Shown in pieces: positions 52,449 through 62,682 of a stretch of 64,000 nucleotides of DNA. The position numbers were made by a program, and so were the translations under genes. The notes under the pieces are model-generated. The model saw only the letters and a list, made by a program, of their open reading frames with translations, was not told where the DNA came from and ran no database searches. Position 1 is the first letter of the stretch. Every line of letters starts with the position of its first letter. Origin of the DNA: Janthinobacterium sp. SUN073. Lineage in GTDB: Bacteria; Pseudomonadota; Gammaproteobacteria; Burkholderiales; Burkholderiaceae_D. The stretch spans positions 1,630,781 to 1,694,780 of the forward strand of contig NZ_JAPUBT010000001.1 of NCBI RefSeq assembly GCF_030397665.1, written 5' to 3'.

Positions 52449-52846
52449 CTTGCTATCCTTTTTCAATAAAATTGCTGCCTGATTATCGCATCGCCGGCAG
52501 CGGTCAAGAAGACACAAAAGCAAGAACGGACCAACATTTCCCGCCTTTTCAGCGCAGCCACATAGCAGCATGAACGCGAATGAGAATGGCCTTCATTTTC
52601 CTTAACAAATAAAAAACGGGAAAATGGGGCAATCCATTTGAGAATGGGTTTTATTCGCACGATATTTACGTTAAAAAGACGGAAAAACACCGTTTCGCAG
52701 CAAAAAACGCCCCTATTTTGCGCTATCATGCGGGCATAGCGAGACCGGCAACCTGCGCGCCACCAGGCAGCCCAGCGCCACCCGGCAGTGAACGCCAGCA
52801 GCCTCCGGTTTCATCATCGAACGCGACACAGAACAAAGGAATTCCC
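52449..52846. promoter_or_regulatory. piuC/bfr divergent control region with two Fur-box-like elements
   Basis: No gene is convincing in these 398 bp. CGAATGAGAATGG followed by TTCATT (about 52577-52597) and TGAGAATGG followed by TTTTATTCGCA (about 52639-52659) both contain the NATGAGAAT or ATTCGCA half-sites of Fur boxes. The region is AT-rich from 52590 to 52720. Fur probably controls piuC and perhaps bacterioferritin. Confidence 0.55.
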
Positions 52847-53323
52847 ATGAAGGGCGATAAAGAAGTCATCCGCATGCTCAACGCACAGCTCACCAACGAA
52901 CTGTCGGCCATCAACCAGTACTTCCTGCATGCGCGCATGTACAAGCACTGGGGCCTGGAAAAGCTGGGCAAGAAGGAATACGAAGAATCGATCGGCGAAA
53001 TGAAACACGCCGACAAGCTGATCGACCGCATCCTGATGCTCGACGGCCTGCCTAACCTGCAAGCGCTGCACAAGCTGCTGATCGGCGAGAACACGCCGGA
53101 AATGCTGGAATGCGACTTGAAGCTGGAGCGCGCCGCGCACGCCACCGTCAAGGAAGGCATCGCCATCAGCGAAAAAGCGGGCGACTACGTTTCGCGCGAC
53201 CTGTTCCTGATGATCCTGGAAGACACGGAAGAGCATATCGACTGGCTCGAAACGCAGATCGACCTGATCGCCAAAGTCGGTATTCAAAATTATCTGCAAA
53301 GCCAGATGGCGGTTGAAGAGTAA
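52847..53323 (+). CDS. bfr: Bacterioferritin
   Basis: 158 aa. A 24-subunit haem-containing iron store. The four-helix bundle carries the ferroxidase ligands Glu18 ([10 protein letters not shown]), EMKHAD (Glu51, His54), Glu94 and EEHIDW (Glu127, His130), plus haem-binding Met52. AAAGGA precedes the ATG. Bfd upstream is its iron-release partner. Confidence 0.96.
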   Translation: MKGDKEVIRMLNAQLTNELSAINQYFLHARMYKHWGLEKLGKKEYEESIGEMKHADKLIDRILMLDGLPNLQALHKLLIGENTPEMLECDLKLERAAHATVKEGIAISEKAGDYVSRDLFLMILEDTEEHIDWLETQIDLIAKVGIQNYLQSQMAVEE

Positions 53324-53338
53324 TCCTTTCGCAGCATC

Positions 53339-53369
53339 GTAAAAAAACCGGCAATTGCCGGTTTTTTTT
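53339..53369. terminator. Bidirectional terminator between bfr and MFS genes
   Basis: Palindrome AACCGGCAATTGCCGGTT (53346-53363) flanked by A7 and T8. It can stop transcription from both converging genes. Confidence 0.9.
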
Positions 53370-53379
53370 ACGTCCGTCC

Positions 53380-54708
53380 TCAAGTCTTTGTGGCCTGCGG
53401 CGAGCGCAGCTTGACGAACAGCACCGCCACCGCCGCGCACAGCAACAGGGCGCCGGCCAGCCGGATGACGTTCTCCGGATTGCCGCCCAGCCAGCTGCGG
53501 TAATACAGGGGCAGAGTAAATATCTGGATGATCATCGGGATGACGATGAACATGTTGAATATACCCATGTACACGCCCGTGCGCTCGGGCGGAATGCAGC
53601 CGGCCAGCATGATGTAGGGATTGCCCATGATGCTGGCCCAGGCCAGGCCCACGCCCAGCATGGGCAGCAACAGCAGCACCGGGCTGTGGATCAGCGGGAT
53701 GCTCAGCATGCCGATACCGGCCGCGCACAGGCACAGGCTGTGCATGCGCTTGGGGCCGAAACGGCGCGTGAACGGCACCAGCGCAAAGGCGGCGACAAAG
53801 GCGACGAAATTGTAGAAGGCGCCCACCTGCCCGTTCAGCAGGCCCGCGTCGCGAAAGCCTTGCGAAGCGGGGTCCGTCGTGTGGAACAGGGTGGCCGCCA
53901 GCGACAGCGCAATGTACTGCCAGTAGCAGAACATGGCGTACCACTGGAACAGGTTGACGAGGGCCAGCTGCTTCATCGTCGGCGGCATGTCGCGCAGGGC
54001 CGCGCCGATATCGGCCAGCGTGTGGCGCCAGCCCGGCGGGCGGCTGCGGATGGCCGCCAGCTCGCTGGCAGTAAGCGGGTTTTCCGGCGTCGTCTTCAAG
54101 GTCCACAGCACCGAGGCCAGCGAGAACACGGCGCCGATCAGGAAGGCGGCGATGACGATGTGCGGTATATGGCTGCCATTGACGGCATCCTTGTTCATGC
54201 CCAGCATGACCAGCAGCGATGGCGTCAGATAGGCCAGCGTTTGCCCCAGCCCCGTAAACGCGCTTTGCGTGAGAAAACCCAGCGAATGCTGCTTCTTGTC
54301 GAGCTTGTCGCTGACGAAGGCGCGGTACGGCTCCATCGTCACGTTGTTGGCCGCGTCGAGTATCCACAGCAGGCTGGCGGCCATCCACAGGGTGGGACTG
54401 AACGGCATGGCCAGCAGGCCCAGGCTGCACAGGATGGCGCCGATCAGGAAGTACGGCGTGCGGCGGCCCCAGCGCGTCACCGTGCGGTCGCTCATGGCGC
54501 CGATCAGCGGTTGCACGAGCAGCCCCGTCATGGGACCGGCCAGCCACAAATATGGCAGGCTCGCCTCGTCGGCGCCCAGGTATTTGTAGATGGGGCTCAT
54601 GCTGCTTTGCTGCAACCCGAAGCTGAACTGGATGCCGAAAAAACCGACATTCATGTTGACGATCTGCCAGAACGACAGATGCGGACGGTGCGTGCTGGCG
54701 TCGCTCAT
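53380..54708 (-). CDS. MFS sugar transporter (SuxC-like)
   Basis: 442 aa from ATG 54708, 12 predicted membrane helices. GPH/SLC45-type features are GFFGIQFSFGLQQSSMSPIY at the start and GAMSDRTVTRWGRRTPY in the first cytoplasmic loop. Members move sucrose, maltose or related disaccharides across the inner membrane with H+. It overlaps the amylosucrase stop by 4 bp, so it is probably the inner-membrane importer of this locus. Confidence 0.9.
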   Translation of the reverse strand: MSDASTHRPHLSFWQIVNMNVGFFGIQFSFGLQQSSMSPIYKYLGADEASLPYLWLAGPMTGLLVQPLIGAMSDRTVTRWGRRTPYFLIGAILCSLGLLAMPFSPTLWMAASLLWILDAANNVTMEPYRAFVSDKLDKKQHSLGFLTQSAFTGLGQTLAYLTPSLLVMLGMNKDAVNGSHIPHIVIAAFLIGAVFSLASVLWTLKTTPENPLTASELAAIRSRPPGWRHTLADIGAALRDMPPTMKQLALVNLFQWYAMFCYWQYIALSLAATLFHTTDPASQGFRDAGLLNGQVGAFYNFVAFVAAFALVPFTRRFGPKRMHSLCLCAAGIGMLSIPLIHSPVLLLLPMLGVGLAWASIMGNPYIMLAGCIPPERTGVYMGIFNMFIVIPMIIQIFTLPLYYRSWLGGNPENVIRLAGALLLCAAVAVLFVKLRSPQATKT

Positions 54709-56567
54709 GACTGCTCCCTTTCCAGCCACAGCATATGCCAGGGCTGCAGGCCCACCGTGCCGGCCAGCACGCTGCCATCGAGGCTGTTGCGCCACTCGCC
54801 TGCGGGCAAAGTGAAACGCTGGCTGGTGCCGCTGAAATTGCTCAGGTTGAGAAACGCGTCGCCGCGCAGCAGCGCCAGCACGGCCGGCGTGTCGGCGGGC
54901 AGCACGCTGCGCGGCGCGGCGGCGGCCAAGGCCGGCAAGCGCCCGCGCGCGTCGACCAGCTGGCGCAGCGCCAGGTACAGCCGGCCGCTGGCGCTCACGC
55001 CATCGTGGCGCCATGCCAGCAGGCTGTCGTCGAACGCGGGGCGCTGCAGCCAGCGGCTGTCCATCGCCCGGTCCGCGCGCTGCGTGTAACTGTGATCGTT
55101 GGTCATGCCCAGTTCATCGCCCATGTACAGCACCGGCAAGGCGCCAAAGCTCAATGCCAGGCCATGCAGCAGCAGCAGGCGGCGCAACGCGTATTCCTGC
55201 TCCTGCACCGTGACGGCGCTTTCCAGGCCGGCCAGCGAGGCGGCCATGCCGTTGCTGCCATGCGCCTTGTCGGCGCTGCTGCTCTGGAAGGCCGCGCCGC
55301 GCGCATAGCTGCCGGGGGCACCGGCAAAGAAGCGGGCGATGCGCGCCAGGCGCGCCGGCCCGTCCGCACCCGCTTCATTAAGCAGCACGTTCCAGCCGAT
55401 GTCGTCGTGGCAGCGCACATAACTGAGCCAGCTTGCGGCCGGCGGCAGCGGCGGCGTGGCGGCGATCACCTGCTGCAGCAAGTCCGTGCTTTCCTCGGCC
55501 AGCGCGCCCCAGCCGGCGGCCATCAGGCTGCTGTGATAAGCGATATGGCATTCGGGCGCGGCATCGCCGCCAAAATAGGCGGGCAGCTTGGGCGTGGGCA
55601 CGATGGCTTCGGCCTTGAGCAGCACGCCAGGCGCGACGATGGCGGCAATCGCCCGCAATGCTTGCAGCAGGCTGTGGGCTTCGGGCTGGTTCATGCAGTC
55701 CGTGCCTTCGCGCTTCCACAGGAAGGCCGTCGAATCGAGGCGGAACACTTCGATGCCCTTGTTGGCCAGGCCCAGCATGGCGCCGGCCATGGCCGCGAAG
55801 ACTGCCGGATTGGCGTAGTTCAAGTCCCACTGATACGGATAAAACGTGGTCCAGACCCAGCGCTGCAGCTCTGGCACGAAGGTGAAATTGCCCGGCGCCG
55901 CCTGCGGGAAGACCTGGCCCACGGTCTGCTCGTAGCGGTCCGGCTGCACGCGGTCGGGATAGGTGTGGAAAAAATCGCGCAGCAGCGGGTCGCCCGCCTT
56001 CGCGCCCAGCGCCCATGCATGGTCGTCGGCCACGTGATTGAGGATCAGGTCCGAGCACAGGCTGATGCCAGCCGTGCGCAGCTGCGCCGTCAACGCCAGC
56101 AAGTCGGCATTGCTGCCCAGCGCGGGGTCGACTTCCTCGAAGCTGGCGACGGCAAAGCCGCCATCGCTTTCACCGGCACGCGCACGCAAAAAGGGCAGCA
56201 AATGCAGATACGTCACGCCCAGTTCACGCAGGTGGGCAATGCGTTCGGCCACGCCTTGCAGGTTGCCGCCGAAGCGCTGCACATACGCGCTGTAGCCCAG
56301 CATGGACTGGCTGGCAAACCAGTCCGGCTGCGCTTCGCGCTGCGCATCTTGCCACAGCAGCGCCGGCGCGCGCGCCGCGTACAGCCGGCCCACGCTTTCC
56401 ATCAGGTCGCCCAGCCAAGGCAGGAAGTCCGGCCGCTGGCCATACAGGCTGCCCAGGCGGTCGAGCAAGACCGCCTCCTGGCGCGCGTAGCGGCGTGCCG
56501 CATCGGCGCGCAAGTGCGTGGGGAGCGGCGCCAGCAGGCGCGCCAGGGGGCTGCGTATCGACATCAT
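54705..56567 (-). CDS. Amylosucrase (GH13)
   Basis: 620 aa. Splits sucrose, releasing fructose and transferring glucose to alpha-glucan. GH13 motifs in order are DLILNHVADDH (region I), EVFRLDSTAFLWK with nucleophile Asp (region II), LLKAEAIV with acid/base Glu (region III) and YVRCHDDIGW (region IV). The N-terminal helical domain typical of amylosucrases is present. No signal peptide, so it is intracellular and acts on imported sucrose. Close homologues include amylosucrase of Neisseria and SuxB of Xanthomonas. Confidence 0.92.
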   Translation of the reverse strand: MMSIRSPLARLLAPLPTHLRADAARRYARQEAVLLDRLGSLYGQRPDFLPWLGDLMESVGRLYAARAPALLWQDAQREAQPDWFASQSMLGYSAYVQRFGGNLQGVAERIAHLRELGVTYLHLLPFLRARAGESDGGFAVASFEEVDPALGSNADLLALTAQLRTAGISLCSDLILNHVADDHAWALGAKAGDPLLRDFFHTYPDRVQPDRYEQTVGQVFPQAAPGNFTFVPELQRWVWTTFYPYQWDLNYANPAVFAAMAGAMLGLANKGIEVFRLDSTAFLWKREGTDCMNQPEAHSLLQALRAIAAIVAPGVLLKAEAIVPTPKLPAYFGGDAAPECHIAYHSSLMAAGWGALAEESTDLLQQVIAATPPLPPAASWLSYVRCHDDIGWNVLLNEAGADGPARLARIARFFAGAPGSYARGAAFQSSSADKAHGSNGMAASLAGLESAVTVQEQEYALRRLLLLHGLALSFGALPVLYMGDELGMTNDHSYTQRADRAMDSRWLQRPAFDDSLLAWRHDGVSASGRLYLALRQLVDARGRLPALAAAAPRSVLPADTPAVLALLRGDAFLNLSNFSGTSQRFTLPAGEWRNSLDGSVLAGTVGLQPWHMLWLEREQS

Positions 56568-56582
56568 GAATCCTATCCTTGC

Positions 56583-58877
56583 TTAAAATGCGTATTTCAG
56601 GCTGACCTTGACGGCGCGCCCCGTGATCGAGCGGGCCGCATGGCCATCGCCCTCGACTTCCGTATAGCCGATCTTGTTGAGCAGATTATTCGCCGTCAGC
56701 GCCACCTGCATTTGTGGCGTCAACTGGTAATTGACGAAGGCATTGAGCACCTGGTAGGCGGGCAAGGTGATCGTGTGCGCATCGTCGCCCCACGACTTGC
56801 CCGTGCCGACCAGGCTCGCACCCAGGGTGGCCGATCCCCATTCATAGGTGGGCGCGATCTGGTACACGACGCGCGCCTGGCGCCGCGGCGTGTTGCCGAT
56901 CAGCGCCACATCGGCCGCCGCCGTGCCCGTGATTTCGGCATCCGTGAACGTCAGGCCGCCATTGATGCGGAAGTCGCCGGCGCTGTAGGCCGCTTCCAGC
57001 TCCACGCCCTTGGCTTCATAGCTGTTGGCCGTGCGCAGCTGGGTGGTCGCCTCGTAATTGCTTTCCTTGGTCTTGGCCTGGAACACGGTGACGAAGGTGC
57101 TCAGGGGACCCTGGCGCCATTTCACGCCGCCTTCGAGCTGGCGCACGGTGTTCATCGCCACCGGCACGCTGCCATCGAGCGGCGTACCGAACAGGATGCG
57201 GTCGGCATTGAACGCCACGCCTTCGCTGACGCGGGCAAACACGGCCAGGTTCGCTTGCAGTTTGTAGTTCGCGCCCAGCGAGTACGAGGTGTGGCCCAGG
57301 GTGTAGTCGACCTGCTGCACCGTCGACGGCAGATAGGCTTGCGCGCCGGTGGCGATATTGGCCGTGCCGCTGGCGTGCTGGCGGTCGCGCCGCAGGCCGC
57401 CATCGAGGTTCAGCGCGCCGCTTTCCCAGGCCAGGTTCAGGTACGGCGACGTCGTGCGGTATTCCATGTCGACGGCGCGCGAGCAGCAGGCGCCGAAGGC
57501 CGGGCCGATGTAGCCGGGCGTGCCGCTGGCCGTTTGCAACAGCGCCGGCTGGTCGCCCGTGGCCTGCATCAGGTATTCATTGAAGTTCCAGGTCAGGCCC
57601 AGCTTTTGCTGCGACAGGTACAGGCCGGCCGTGGTGGTCAGCTTGCCGCTGTCAAGAACAAACGTCTTGGCCAGCTTGGTGTCGCTCAAGGTATTGCTGG
57701 CGTCGTCGATCGAGGTATTGAACACCACGGCGGAAAACGCGCGGCCCGTGTAGGGCTTGCCCTGGTTCGGGCCGCTGGCAAATACATAGCTGCCGTCGCT
57801 GCCGTTATTCGACGGGAACACACCCGTGAAGCGGCCCGAATTGTCCGCGTAGCGGAAGTTTTCGCTCACGCTCCAGCCCTGCCCCAGCTTGAACGAGGCT
57901 TCCAGGCCCACGGTATCGCTTTTGACGTGCAAGCCGTCGTTGACGCGGGTGGCCACGCGCTGGTTATCCTTGTTCAGCACCATGTCGGGCACCCAGTACG
58001 GCGAATAGAAACTGGCCTTGCGCGGGTCGATGCCGGCGATTTCCGTGATGCGGCCATTGCGTACGCTGACCGGCACCGGCAGGGCCGTGGGCGACTGGTC
58101 GTCGAGGTGCTTGAACGACAGGCGCACGAAGCCGCTGTCGAATTCATGCGTGACATTGCCGCGGATCTGGCCGCCCTTTTCGCTGTTGACGCCACTGTGG
58201 CGGATGCCTTCGCCCGTGCGCCAGGAGCCGCCGATGAAAAAGCGCGTGCGTTCCGAGATCGGCGCGCCATAGTCGAAGTCCACGCGCGTCTGGTCGTAGC
58301 CCAGGCCGCGGCTGATGGCCACGCTGCCACCCTGCTCCTTGCCATTCTTGCTGATGAAATTGATGATGCCACCCGGCGAATTGGTGGCCAGGGTGGAGGC
58401 CGAACCGCCGCGCACCACTTCCAGGTGGTCCAGCGTGGAATCGATTTTCACGAAGCTGTCGGGCGTGGTGAAGTTGAAGTCGCCGAACTGCAGCACCGGC
58501 AAGCCGTCTTCCTGGATCTGCACATAGCGCGCGCCGCCGGCGGAAATGGGCAGGCCGCGCACGGTGATGTTGGCATTGCCTTCGCCACCCGAGGATTCGG
58601 CCCGCAAGCCCGGTACCGAGCGCAGGACTTCGGCGGCGCTGGTCGGCGCGTTGTGCAGGATGGTGTCGAGTTCCATGCTGCTGACGGAATTGCTCGATTT
58701 CATTTTCGACGTGCCGCCGGTGCTGCCCGTGACCACGATGCGTTCCAGGTTCAGGCCATCGGCGGGGGCGGCGCTGGCGGTGTCGGCGATCGATTGTGCC
58801 TGGGCTGCGCCCCATTGCAGCATGGCCAGGGCGACGGCGGCGGCCATGCAGCCGCGTTGAGCAGTACGTGTCTTCAT
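56583..58877 (-). CDS. TonB-dependent receptor (SuxA-like)
   Basis: 764 aa from ATG 58877 (GGAGACAAG upstream). Signal peptide ends in GAAQAQ, then a TonB-box-like LERIVVTGS (about 43-51). The plug domain carries VRGLPISAGGARYVQIQEDG and ends GGIINFISK. The 22-strand barrel ends in KYAF with a terminal Phe. With amylosucrase and the MFS gene it would import sucrose or similar sugar over the outer membrane. An odd Cys pair, FGACCSRAVD, sits in a predicted outer loop. Confidence 0.93.
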   Translation of the reverse strand: MKTRTAQRGCMAAAVALAMLQWGAAQAQSIADTASAAPADGLNLERIVVTGSTGGTSKMKSSNSVSSMELDTILHNAPTSAAEVLRSVPGLRAESSGGEGNANITVRGLPISAGGARYVQIQEDGLPVLQFGDFNFTTPDSFVKIDSTLDHLEVVRGGSASTLATNSPGGIINFISKNGKEQGGSVAISRGLGYDQTRVDFDYGAPISERTRFFIGGSWRTGEGIRHSGVNSEKGGQIRGNVTHEFDSGFVRLSFKHLDDQSPTALPVPVSVRNGRITEIAGIDPRKASFYSPYWVPDMVLNKDNQRVATRVNDGLHVKSDTVGLEASFKLGQGWSVSENFRYADNSGRFTGVFPSNNGSDGSYVFASGPNQGKPYTGRAFSAVVFNTSIDDASNTLSDTKLAKTFVLDSGKLTTTAGLYLSQQKLGLTWNFNEYLMQATGDQPALLQTASGTPGYIGPAFGACCSRAVDMEYRTTSPYLNLAWESGALNLDGGLRRDRQHASGTANIATGAQAYLPSTVQQVDYTLGHTSYSLGANYKLQANLAVFARVSEGVAFNADRILFGTPLDGSVPVAMNTVRQLEGGVKWRQGPLSTFVTVFQAKTKESNYEATTQLRTANSYEAKGVELEAAYSAGDFRINGGLTFTDAEITGTAAADVALIGNTPRRQARVVYQIAPTYEWGSATLGASLVGTGKSWGDDAHTITLPAYQVLNAFVNYQLTPQMQVALTANNLLNKIGYTEVEGDGHAARSITGRAVKVSLKYAF

Positions 58878-58973
58878 CTTGTCTCCAGTGTTGTATGCCG
58901 ATACATCGAGGTATCCGCTTGTTATGAGTCCTGGCCGCCGCATGCCGTGGCGCGCTGGCTGAGCCGGTACGTC

Positions 58974-59002
58974 ATTATTCAACGAATAAAAATTTATTGC
59001 AA
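58974..59002 (-). promoter_or_regulatory. Promoter of the receptor-amylosucrase-MFS operon
   Basis: On the minus strand TTGCAA (58997-59002) and AATAAT (58974-58979) are 17 bp apart. The -35 hexamer is part of the LacI-type operator at 58996-59013, so repressor and RNA polymerase would compete. The leader is about 90 nt. Confidence 0.65.
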
Positions 59003-59013
59003 TCGATTGCAAT
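58996..59013. promoter_or_regulatory. LacI-family operator 1
   Basis: ATTGCAATCGATTGCAAT is a perfect 18-bp palindrome with the central CG typical of LacI/GalR sites. It overlaps the -35 of the receptor gene, giving a simple mode of repression. Confidence 0.85.
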
Positions 59014-59153
59014 CTAGCACTGCAACATGAAAATGTTGTTGTTTTTAAGAGAATATTACGGGCAATACAGAGGGAAAAAGCGGGATGCGAGGCGAATGCA
59101 GCGTTTTTTTTGCTGCTGTGCAGCATAAAAATAAGCGGGAAAATTTGAAATTA

Positions 59154-59169
59154 CTGCAATCGGTTGCAG
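59154..59169. promoter_or_regulatory. LacI-family operator 2
   Basis: CTGCAATCGGTTGCAG keeps the TGCAATCG/GTTGCA core of operator 1 with one broken pair. It lies about 157 bp upstream of operator 1, 20 bp past the regulator's stop codon. Such spacing would permit DNA looping. Confidence 0.75.
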
Positions 59170-59188
59170 GCGATAGGAGATGCGCGCC

Positions 59189-60217
59189 TCAGCGGCCCGA
59201 GGCGCGTACAATCAGCTCGGTTGGCAATTGCTGGGATGGCGCAGGCGCGCCGTCGACCAGCGCCAGCAGCGAGGCCACCAGCGCGCGCCCGGCGGCGCGG
59301 ATCGGCTGGCGCACGGTGGTCAGCGGCGGGTGGAAATACGCGGCCAGTTCGATATCGTCGTAGCCGACCACGGCCACCTGTTCCGGCACGGCCACGCCGC
59401 GCGCGCGCAGGGCGCTGATGGCGCTCATGGCCAGCAAGTCGCTGCAGGCAAAGATGGCGTCGAACGGGATCTGGCGATCCAGCAATTCCTGCACGTCCGT
59501 CGCGCCGCCCTGCGGCAGGAAGGAGCCGGCCACGTACAGTTGCGGGTCGGGCGCCAGACCTTGCGCGGCCAGCGCCTGCGCATAACCCTGGTGGCGCTGC
59601 GCCACTTCGGGCAGCTTGGCGTCGCCAAAGAAGGCGATGCGCGTGCGCCCCGCCGCCAGCAAGTGTTCCGTGGCCAGCCTGCCGCCGGCGACGTTGTCGC
59701 CGCCGACGGTGCAATACAGCTGCTGCGGCAATTGCGCGCCCCACACGACGATGGGCACCTGGCGCGCGGCCAGCTGGTTCAGTTGTTCATGGTGGCGCCA
59801 CTGGCCGATCAGGATGATGCCGATCACGCGGCCGCTATCGAAAGACTGGGCGGCCGCATCGAGCGTTTCGGCATCCACGCGCGAAATGAGCATGTCGAAG
59901 CCCTGCTCCGTCAGCGCATCGGCCAGGCTGCCCAGCATGCTGAGGAAAAAAGGGTCGGACAGGTGCTGGCGCGTGGCAGCGTCATACGGCACCACCACGC
60001 CGACCGTGCGGTTCTGTTTCAGGCGCAGGTTTTGCGCGCCGATATTGATGGAATACTTGAGCGAACGGGCCAGCGCGATGACGCGCGCGCGCGTCTCTTC
60101 ATTGACCAGCGAACTGCCGCTCAGCGCGCGCGACACGGTGGACGTCGACACGCCAGCCAGGCGCGCGATATCGGCCATCTGCAGGCGTTGCTGCGCCTTT
60201 GAATCGGTACCGGTCAT
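59189..60217 (-). CDS. LacI-family repressor (SuxR-like)
   Basis: 342 aa from ATG 60217 (a longer upstream reading overlaps the GST gene and was not used). N-terminal helix-turn-helix MADIARLAGVSTSTVSRALS with hinge helix (about 14-70) and a periplasmic-binding-protein-type effector domain (about 75-342: VGVVVPYDAATRQH, FACSDLLAMSA, VVGYDDIELAAYF). It likely represses the receptor-amylosucrase-MFS operon immediately downstream through the TTGCAATCGATTGCAA sites. Confidence 0.92.
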   Translation of the reverse strand: MTGTDSKAQQRLQMADIARLAGVSTSTVSRALSGSSLVNEETRARVIALARSLKYSINIGAQNLRLKQNRTVGVVVPYDAATRQHLSDPFFLSMLGSLADALTEQGFDMLISRVDAETLDAAAQSFDSGRVIGIILIGQWRHHEQLNQLAARQVPIVVWGAQLPQQLYCTVGGDNVAGGRLATEHLLAAGRTRIAFFGDAKLPEVAQRHQGYAQALAAQGLAPDPQLYVAGSFLPQGGATDVQELLDRQIPFDAIFACSDLLAMSAISALRARGVAVPEQVAVVGYDDIELAAYFHPPLTTVRQPIRAAGRALVASLLALVDGAPAPSQQLPTELIVRASGR

Positions 60218-60224
60218 CGTACGC

Positions 60225-60839
60225 TCACTGCGGCACGGTGTCCTTGAACGATGGCCGCTCGGACAGTTTGTCGAACAGGCGCGCCAGCGCGGGATGGTCC
60301 GCGCGCCAGTCGATTTCCGGGAAGCGGAAGCTGAGCCAGCCCAGCGCGCAGCCCACGGCCACGTCGGCCAGGGTGTAGTTCTTGCCGGCGCAATACGCAC
60401 TCTCGCCCAGACGTGCTTCCAGCGCTGCCAGACCCAGCGTGATTTTGTCGAGCTGGCGCGCGATCCAGGCCGCGCTTTGCTGCTCGGGCGGGCGCTGCGT
60501 GCGCTCCAGGCGCACCAGCACGCCCGCGTCGAGGATGCCGTCGGCCAGCGCTTCCCAGTTCTTGATATCGGCCCGCTCGCGGCCATTGCCGCCAGCCGGC
60601 AGCAGCTTGCACACGGGCGTGAGGGTGTCGAGGTATTCGACGATGACTTTCGAATCGATGAGCGTGCTGCCATCCTCCATCACCAGGCAGGGCACCTTGC
60701 CCAGGGGATTGGCCTGGGCGATGCGGGTTTCCGGCACCCACACGTTTTCCAGCTCAAAGACATAGTCGAGCTTTTTTTCCGCCAGCACGATACGGGCTTT
60801 GCGGACATACGGGCTGGCGAGGGAGCCGATCAGTTTCAT
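60225..60839 (-). CDS. Glutathione S-transferase family protein
   Basis: 204 aa from ATG 60839 (MKLIGSLASPYVRKARIVLA). N-domain with SPYVRKARIVLAEK and GKVPCLVMEDGSTLIDSKVI, and helical C-domain with NYTLADVAVGCALGWLSFRFP. Similar to YibF-type bacterial GSTs. It stops 7 bp before the LacI gene; a functional link is not evident. Confidence 0.9.
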   Translation of the reverse strand: MKLIGSLASPYVRKARIVLAEKKLDYVFELENVWVPETRIAQANPLGKVPCLVMEDGSTLIDSKVIVEYLDTLTPVCKLLPAGGNGRERADIKNWEALADGILDAGVLVRLERTQRPPEQQSAAWIARQLDKITLGLAALEARLGESAYCAGKNYTLADVAVGCALGWLSFRFPEIDWRADHPALARLFDKLSERPSFKDTVPQ

Positions 60840-61101
60840 AGGTACTTTAAGGTAAAGGAGCAGCAAGCAGTATAGCATCGGCGGCAGCGGCGTTTGGCAG
60901 CGCGCGCCCGGCGCTCCCCGCAGTGTGGCAGGCATGCCGCATCGGGGCCGGATTCGGCCAGATTGCGGTGCGCTGGCGGCCGACGGACGGCTGGCCAGCG
61001 GCCAGCGGTGGTAAAATCGCCCTTTACTGTGGCGCCGTCAGTGTTGCTGTATTGCAATAACCCTGCCCTCCCCGCGCGCCACACGCCAACCGTTTCTTTA
61101 A

Positions 61102-62496
<1,395 letters not shown>

Positions 62497-62531
62497 GCGA
62501 CCATCGCTACCCGGATCAGGCAGATCCACTC

Positions 62532-62576
62532 CCGCGGGGCGGCCAGCATACAAATGCTGCCCGCCCCGCGGTTTTT
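62532..62576 (+). terminator. Terminator after purB
   Basis: Long stem CCGCGGGGCGG with CCAGCAT inside pairing to ATGCTG and CGCCCCGCGG, followed by TTTTT (62572-62576). Strong Rho-independent terminator. Confidence 0.9.
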
Positions 62577-62633
62577 CCGGCAATCTTTCTTGTAGAATCT
62601 GCAGCACGCAGCGTAATTTGCTTTTCTTTGGTA

Positions 62634-62657
62634 TATTAGGTCGAATTAGTCCTAATA
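62634..62657. promoter_or_regulatory. Inverted repeat upstream of the cytochrome b561 gene
   Basis: TATTAGG (62634-62640) and CCTAATA (62651-62657) are perfect complements with a 10-base spacer that holds another ATTAG. It sits 26 bp before the start codon, a likely operator for the b561-YceI genes. Confidence 0.55.
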
Positions 62658-62682
62658 CGTACTACATTCAAGAAAGCCGCCG

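Noticed and set aside
52463..52729. 88-codon minus ORF upstream of piuC
   Set aside because: Overlaps AT-rich control sequence with Fur-like sites; composition is Phe/Cys-rich and start is weak.
54735..59030. 1431-codon open frame on the plus strand
   Set aside because: Antisense to amylosucrase and the TonB receptor, rich in Arg, Gln, His and Ala with no domain; a GC-codon shadow.
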